Shown one piece after another: positions 60,311 through 64,000 of a stretch of 64,000 bases of DNA (position 1 is its first letter; every line of letters starts with the position of its first letter). Below the pieces are notes generated by a model. It worked only from the letters and a program-made list of their open reading frames with translations, was not told the origin of the DNA and ran no database searches. This DNA comes from Zantedeschia hybrid cultivar (lineage: Eukaryota > Streptophyta > Magnoliopsida > Alismatales > Araceae). The position numbers and the translations under genes were made by a program. The stretch spans positions 52,614,501 to 52,678,500 of the forward strand of contig JARZZO010000006.1 of assembly GCA_030544215.1 (NCBI GenBank). Reading direction: 5' to 3'.

Positions 60311-61059
60311 ATATCTTTTGGGATCATGAGGTAGTGTTTGGTGTTGTTCATGATAAGAAGGCCAAGTGAATTAATCATCAGATGATAATCCACTTGTTTA
60401 TTAAATTAATCATTTAACATATGATGTTTAAATGTTAATTAATAAATATTAAACTCTAGAATCAGTTCTACGTTTAATGGGCCTGAAACTGGACTGATAT
60501 ATGGGCCTAGAGGGTCACACACATAAGGGTTCTTGTCAGACGGTGAGAGACGTTAAATTTCATGCTTATCTGGGTTTTTATGAAAAGCCGCAGGATAAAC
60601 ATGAAGATTTAATGGAGAATTATCCAAGGCCAAACTCTTGGATAATCATGAGGATTAATCCCTGTACTTATCCTTATTTCTATATAAGGAGGGCCAAGGG
60701 GGAGGGGTAAAAAGTTAGTTGGACGAATTTTACACCCCAGATTCTCTTTCTCCTCTCTCTCTCTCCTTCTCTCTCTCTTGGAGTAGATTTGTCTCTTTCC
60801 GCGTATAGTGGATTTGAGATCTGGTCGGAGCACTCAAGTCGAGGAGGAAATCGCGTCTGGAGCGGGAACTCGTGTGGATACCTCTAGAGATCGTGCGCGT
60901 GCGCGATTACCGAGTCAGCATCATCCACGGGAGATTGGAAACCCCGCAAAGGTGAAGAACCGTTCTTCCCGCGTTTATTTTAATGTCCGTTTTACGATCC
61001 CAGCAGCCTATACATAGGAATCATTTTATTCTCCGATGCGTTCTTGCCGATAACTTACA
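60311..61059 (+). repeat. Right part of E's 5' LTR (749 bp)
   Basis: It matches the last 742 bp of the D LTR with many differences (for example TTTTGGG for TTCTGGG at 60316) and ends AACTTACA. TATATAAG is at 60681-60688. Confidence 0.88.
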
Positions 61060-61060
61060 G

Positions 61061-61072
61061 TGGTATCAGAGC
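61061..61072 (+). other. Primer binding site of E
   Basis: TGGTATCAGAGC, one base after the LTR end. Confidence 0.9.
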
Positions 61073-63468
61073 CAAGTTGCTGGTTCGGTCGTAAAACGGC
61101 ATCGTTTTGCGTGTTTTTCTCGTTATGCGTGAAGAACCCGTATTGTACGTGTTCTTGTATTTAATCCGATTAAAAATGACGGAATAGTGTTTATATGATG
61201 AACACAAACAATTTGATTATTTTTCTGTAATTTTTTGGATTTTATTTGGGATTTTCGGAGTTCTTCGTGGGACGATGAACGGGGTTTTTTCGGCAGCTTC
61301 AATCGGCTTCCCAAGCGTTGGGATGGCCGGCCGAGACTCCTGATCCATAGAGGATAGTCACCTCTATCCACCGGTCACCAAGATCGGTGTCGGAGTGGCC
61401 TTGGAGGTCCTAAAAATCGAGCCCGAACTCGGATTTAAAACCCTGCAAAAAAATCAGATTTTTAGGGGGTTTTTGGGCTTGATTTTCTCCCCATTGGAGG
61501 CCGACGGCAGCCCTGCCGGCGCTGGGCATGTCGCCGGCGCCGGGGGCACCCCCGGCGTGGCCGGCGCCGCTGCCGGGGGGCTGGCCGCCGCGCCCCTGCC
61601 CTGCAACCGCCGCCGGTCTGCAGCAAATTAGGGTTGCAGGTTTAGGGCTCGGTCGGCTGGGGAAGAAGCGGCCGGGCCGCCGGTCCCGACCTGGTCGGAC
61701 TGGGCGAGGGCCGGGCCGGACGCCCTGGCTGAGCCAGGGTTCCACCTTGGCCGTGCCAGAGCCCCTGGCCGATTCAGGGCTCGACCTTGGCCGAGCCAGG
61801 GTCCGGGTCCGGGCCAATTGGGCCCTAATGGGCTGGGCCCATTTTTTTATGGTCATTAAAAATGTTTTAATTACTGTAAAACCCCATTAAATCCTTTATT
61901 AGCCCATTTTAGCCCTTTTAAGCTCGTTTTAAAATTGTTTTAAAACAGAAAAATTATAGGAATAATTAATAATTGTTATCAATTATTTTTATGGTTATTA
62001 ACAGCTTATTAAACTGTTTAATAATTGTTATTCAATTAAAGGGCTTTATTGTTAATAGGGTGTTAGTTAATTATTTAAAATTGTTTTAGATAATTAATTT
62101 CCCTGTTAAATTAATTAGTTTAAAAATGTTTTAAACTTATTTTAAGCATAACTTGATTACATTTTTATGTTCAAATTGTTTGAATTAGGATTTAGATTAA
62201 CTGAATAGTTTAGTTATTTCATTAGTCAATAATGCTTTGAATATTATTGATAATGTTGAAATAAATGTTATTTCGAAAACTAATTGGTATTATAATTTTA
62301 TATTTATAAAATTTAATACCAAACTGCAATTATGTGCTGATTGTGATGCATGTGATGTGTTTTATGGTGGGATGATCATGGACTTAGTATTTTCATGTGA
62401 TGAATGATGTGAATGAATGTGATTCTTAATTCATTTGGTATTTTAAATAGGACCTGCGTGTCCTCCTCTCTCTTAATCCAGATGTACTCTCTACCTTCCT
62501 ATAAGATTGTACTCCCCTTGATAAGATCAATGTTTCTTATTGCTTTAAATGTACATTTATGGACCTGCGAGTCCTAAATTTCATATTTAAATGTTTCAGA
62601 TTAAGTTTAGAGGACGTGATCTTCTGAAGACACCTCTGGAGGAAGGACTCACATCAATTGGAACCAGTGTTGCTGTTTTCACATTAGGATCCTATTATGG
62701 ATCATCGTTTGGCTCCGATGATTCCATAGTAGCTTTAGCAGTCCATGATCATCCCAATTTAATTCTTCTGCATATATGTGATATTTGTGGACTATGCTAT
62801 CATATATATATATTTCAATTAAGTATAATGATACTTCAAATCGAAATACTATTGATAGCACGATTTTTATAAATCAAATCAAAAACCCTCTTTTAAAATT
62901 TAAGTTGTAAACATGAGATATTCAGAATAATCCACGTAACCCACCATCATTATAGATCTTAGGATAATTCTTATCTCAAATGGATTTGTTGTGCTACCAC
63001 AAGGTCTATTTGATTTAGAAATTAACCTAGGTCTACGACATGTGATGTCATTAAGATGAATGGACAAATAGTGTAGTTTTGTTGTGCTACCACAAGGATT
63101 GCACTATGAATTCATGTCATCTAAGTAATGATGGATAAACTTAACTGAATCATTTAATTTGTTGTGCTACCACAAGGTCATTCTGATTCAGGGGTTAAAT
63201 CGATCGGATATTGCAAATGTTGCAACTGTCAAGAGTTGACTGCCTAAGGGACTTGATGTGATTTGTTGTGCTACCACAAGGTCACATGCATGATGCCCGA
63301 AGGATTCTGATCCCCACTAGGAGATCACCGGAATCTACCGTTCTGTATATTAGAGGGTCATACAGATCGCCGAAAAATAGTGGGAGCCTAAATCTAGATT
63401 AAAAGTCCTAAATCAGATTTTAAGAACTATCTGCACATTTTTATATATATATTTCCTTGTAGGTCGCT
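61073..63468 (+). other. Leader of element E with stem-loop array
   Basis: Same plan as D. It has a GC-rich block (61500-61840), AT-rich hairpins (about 61930-62290, for example GAAATAA-ATG-TTATTTC) and the array (62977-63355) with four TTGTTGTGCTACCACAAGG tips. In the first module the arms are CAAAT...ATTTG, where D has CAAAC...GTTTG: both partners of one pair have changed (62981 and 63008). No supported gene. Confidence 0.7.
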
Positions 63469-64000
63469 ATGTCGTCACCTAACCCCCTTTGTTGCATACT
63501 TGATACAAACAAACTCACGGGACCTAATTACATTGACTGGTTACGCAACCTGAAGATTGTTCTCAGGTGTGAAAAGCTAGCCTATGTCCTGGATCAACCA
63601 GATCTAGCACAACCTGGTGAAAATGCTAACGATGATGAATTAATGATGTATGAAAATTGGAAGGAGGACTCTGTCAAAGTCCAATGTTATATGCTTCGTT
63701 CAATGAACAATGAACTGCAGCGACAGCATGATAACATGGAACCTAAGTCCATTCTGAATCACCTACAAGAGTTGTATGGTGAACAATCCAGAACAGAAAG
63801 ATATGAGATATCTAAGAAATTGTTTAGGACCAGAATGAGCGAGGGCACATCTGTGCAAACTCATGTGCTCAAGATGATAGATTGGATTGAGAGGCTTGCT
63901 TTGCTTGGCTTTGTTATGAACAATGACCTAAGCATCGACTTAACCCTACAGTCCCTTCCAGATTCATTTTCACAATTCATCATCAACTTCAATATGAACA
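63469..64000 (+). CDS. gag: Gag N-terminal part of element E (open to window end)
   Basis: The ATG at 63469 matches the D gag start (MSSPNPLCCILDTNKL), and 177 codons are open to the window edge with no stop. It corresponds to about residues 1-177 of D's Gag, including the stretch LNHLQELYGEQSRTERYEIS, and differs by scattered substitutions. The zinc knuckle and all of pol would lie beyond the window, so I cannot say whether E is intact. It is the only family-D-type reading frame seen here without a visible break. Confidence 0.88.
   Translation, partial: MSSPNPLCCILDTNKLTGPNYIDWLRNLKIVLRCEKLAYVLDQPDLAQPGENANDDELMMYENWKEDSVKVQCYMLRSMNNELQRQHDNMEPKSILNHLQELYGEQSRTERYEISKKLFRTRMSEGTSVQTHVLKMIDWIERLALLGFVMNNDLSIDLTLQSLPDSFSQFIINFNMN

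Larger units (their letters stand above)
50879..64000 (+). mobile_element. Copia element E (holds element D; 3' part outside window)
   Basis: E is inserted in G's protease (left TSD CTTCG). Its left LTR part is inferred to be 50879 to about 51720 and its right LTR part is 60311-61059, followed by primer site, leader and gag. D lies between. D's 3' flank ATATC (60311-60315) equals the LTR bases at 51716-51720, showing that D entered E's LTR at that point. E's remaining gag, pol and 3' LTR continue past 64000. Confidence 0.8.

Overview
This window looks like nuclear DNA of a flowering plant, and it is almost wholly LTR retrotransposon. I see no host gene, tRNA, rRNA or CRISPR array. The plant origin is inferred from long TG...CA LTRs, 5-bp target-site duplications (TSDs), initiator-tRNA primer sites (TGGTATCAGAGC), a Ty1/copia gag-pol with YVDD and D-D35-E motifs, a chromovirus-type Gag and a Tat/Ogre-type Gag. 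I cannot name the species.

Layout. 1-5751 is the 3' part of a decayed copia-like element (A). It sits in a Tat-type LTR fragment (X, 5752-6380), which appears to sit in an inverted copia-like element (F, 6386-9107, minus strand). Element B (LTR start 9108) is inserted into F. B's 5' LTR is split by a Ty3/gypsy solo LTR (10250-21848, TSD CCCTG). That solo LTR is itself split by a structurally complete copia-like element A2 (11024-20272, TSD TCCGG). B's interior carries an inverted solo LTR of family C (25608-27159, TSD GAACT) and then a family-C copia element (from 29337). C's pol is split by a gag-only Ty3/gypsy element present as a tandem LTR-gag-LTR-gag-LTR dimer (33631-44820, TSD TTGAT). 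C is then cut by a Tat/Ogre-type element G (about 45436-50878). G is cut in its protease by copia element E (50879 to beyond 64000), and E's LTR holds copia element D (nearly intact gag-pol, 54788-58717). The deepest inferred chain is F > B > C > G > E > D.

How the parts work together. Only D has a nearly full enzyme set, in one frame broken by two stop codons. A, A2 and B share the same ruined pol but keep LTRs, primer sites and purine tracts, so they were probably mobilised in trans. The gypsy dimer makes only Gag and would also need a helper.

Most unusual observations. The long copia leaders (about 2-3.3 kb before gag) are tiled by many perfect 6-13 bp inverted repeats with exactly 3-nt loops. 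Just before gag they carry an ordered array of four larger stem-loops whose tip sequence is family-specific and whose arms change together between families, including one clear compensatory pair between D and E. The gypsy LTRs carry a different repeated hairpin module, GGCGTC...GACGC. Two LTRs are recombination chimeras whose breakpoints can be bracketed from the sequence.
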